The notes below the pieces were generated by a model. It was not told the DNA's origin and did not search any database. It was given only the letters and a program-made list of their open reading frames with translations. Positions 63,434-64,000 of a DNA stretch of 64,000 bases are shown here, piece by piece (position 1 is the first letter of the stretch; every line of letters begins with the position of its first letter). The DNA is taken from NCBI RefSeq assembly GCF_002201515.1, contig NZ_CP021421.1:3224001-3288000 (forward strand), given 5' to 3'. The DNA is from Muribaculum intestinale (GTDB taxonomy: Bacteria; Bacteroidota; Bacteroidia; Bacteroidales; Muribaculaceae). The translations under genes and the position numbers were made by a program.

Positions 63434-63530
63434 TATAAGAGGATGTTGTTTATATGACACCCTCCTAAACATCTTGATAACATGATCCGGCGGCATGACA
63501 TTGCTCCCCTATCCTATCGACCACTATTAA

Positions 63531-63852
63531 GAGGGTGTTTAATAACAAAAGTTAAATCCTGAGCTGCGGATTTTGAGATGGATTCGGTTCTATGCAGAAG
63601 GAGCATAGCGGGCTATGTGACTGAGGCATAGAGCCGAATACGCTCAAAAGCCGCAGACATGATGCTATCTTTATGTCAGTCATATGTTTCATTCTTTTGT
63701 GATTTTTTGAAATTACCATCGCCTTGGTGTCTCTTTTGTTAACTGGCTGTTGCTCGTCGGTCACATAGCACCGCTATGCTTCCTCCTCACAGCCAGCCAT
63801 TTAATCAAAAGATACACCACTCAGGTTTTAACTTTTGTTATTAAACACCCTC
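63531..63852. mobile_element. MITE-like element, TAA duplication
   Basis: A 322-bp element with 33-bp terminal inverted repeats (GAGGGTGTTTAATAACAAAA..., one mismatch), flanked by TAA at 63528-63530 and 63853-63855. No ORF. It carries two inverted stem-loops (63564-63656 and 63725-63819). Both hold the purine-rich loop and the same apical CATAGC/GCTATG stem, 69-70 nt from each end. Same family as 53637-53983 but with different stem sequences. Confidence 0.85.
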
Positions 63853-64000
63853 TAAATCTCTCGATTCAAGTCTTTGCCATAGACATACTCTATGAGAGAT
63901 TATCCATTGTAGGCCACACTAAAATAGCCACACACCTCATTTACACACATTTTACATCAAGAAATGCATATATAAACAGAGCCGCTGCAGGGATGTGCTT
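63853..64000. other. Right edge, no gene seen
   Basis: About 150 bp of AT-rich sequence to the window end, with a weak inverted repeat (AATCTCTC 63855-63862, GAGAGATT 63894-63901). The 97 bp between the tRNA terminator and the element at 63531 are also without a gene. Confidence 0.4.

Overview
The window looks like chromosomal DNA of a Bacteroidales bacterium, most likely of the Muribaculaceae (S24-7) type. Supporting signs are moderate GC with short AT-rich gaps, TAnnTTTG-type -7 promoter boxes (several with a TTG/TTTG about 19-20 bp upstream), a TonB-receptor-like barrel, a BspA-type LRR protein, DUF4369/TlpA and DUF4954 proteins, a secreted sialidase and GH3 enzyme, and gene arrangements typical of gut Bacteroidetes. 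Genus and species cannot be fixed from sequence alone.

Layout. 0-1.2 kb: a phage terminase-small-subunit-like ORF and two minus-strand tRNAs (CAT, Ser-GGA). 1.4-5.5 kb: minus-strand operon mazG - membrane protein - topB - NUDIX - Cys-rich membrane protein. 5.7-11 kb: secreted LRR protein, sialidase, and a GH3 glycosidase with an apparent internal deletion. 11.4-19 kb: purH, then the cell-shape cluster mreB-mreC-mreD-mrdA-rodA. 19-26.4 kb: outer-membrane barrel with a structured upstream region, a decayed S41 protease, menD, cdd, a polyhistidine-tailed secreted protein and nhaD. 26.5-36 kb: rlmD, a CYTH protein, parE-coaD, a ctpA-type protease, hflX and a DUF4954 beta-helix protein. 36-41 kb: a TlpA-like lipoprotein without its CXXC, three glycosyltransferases and a small barrel protein. 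41-45.6 kb: leuA-leuC-leuD-leuB operon. 45.8-48.9 kb: NatAB-like ABC exporter and prmA. 49.2-54.2 kb: rubrerythrin, a class A beta-lactamase operon, and a decaying HxlR / DJ-1 locus hit by two small inverted-repeat elements. 54.3-62 kb: ruvX-def, ettA, asnS, a pseudouridine synthase with a long Gly/Asn/Gln/Arg repeat extension, a Fur-family regulator and an esterase. 62.2-63.4 kb: ten tRNA genes, nine of them in a 352-bp Gly-Leu-Pro cassette present three times. 63.5-63.9 kb: another small inverted-repeat element.

The most unusual signal is a family of three small non-coding mobile elements (52261-52422, 53637-53983, 63531-63852). They begin GAnnnTGTTTAA, and the two intact ones are flanked by 3-bp TTA/TAA duplications. 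Together they contain five long stem-loops whose stem sequences differ completely while pairing is kept, around a conserved internal loop (GAnGGAG opposite nGACnnAnGA) that lies 69-70 nt from the element end. One element splits a DJ-1/PfpI gene and another supplies the stop codon of an HxlR regulator. I found no complete defence system, CRISPR array, prophage or conjugative element. Most of the window is housekeeping DNA.
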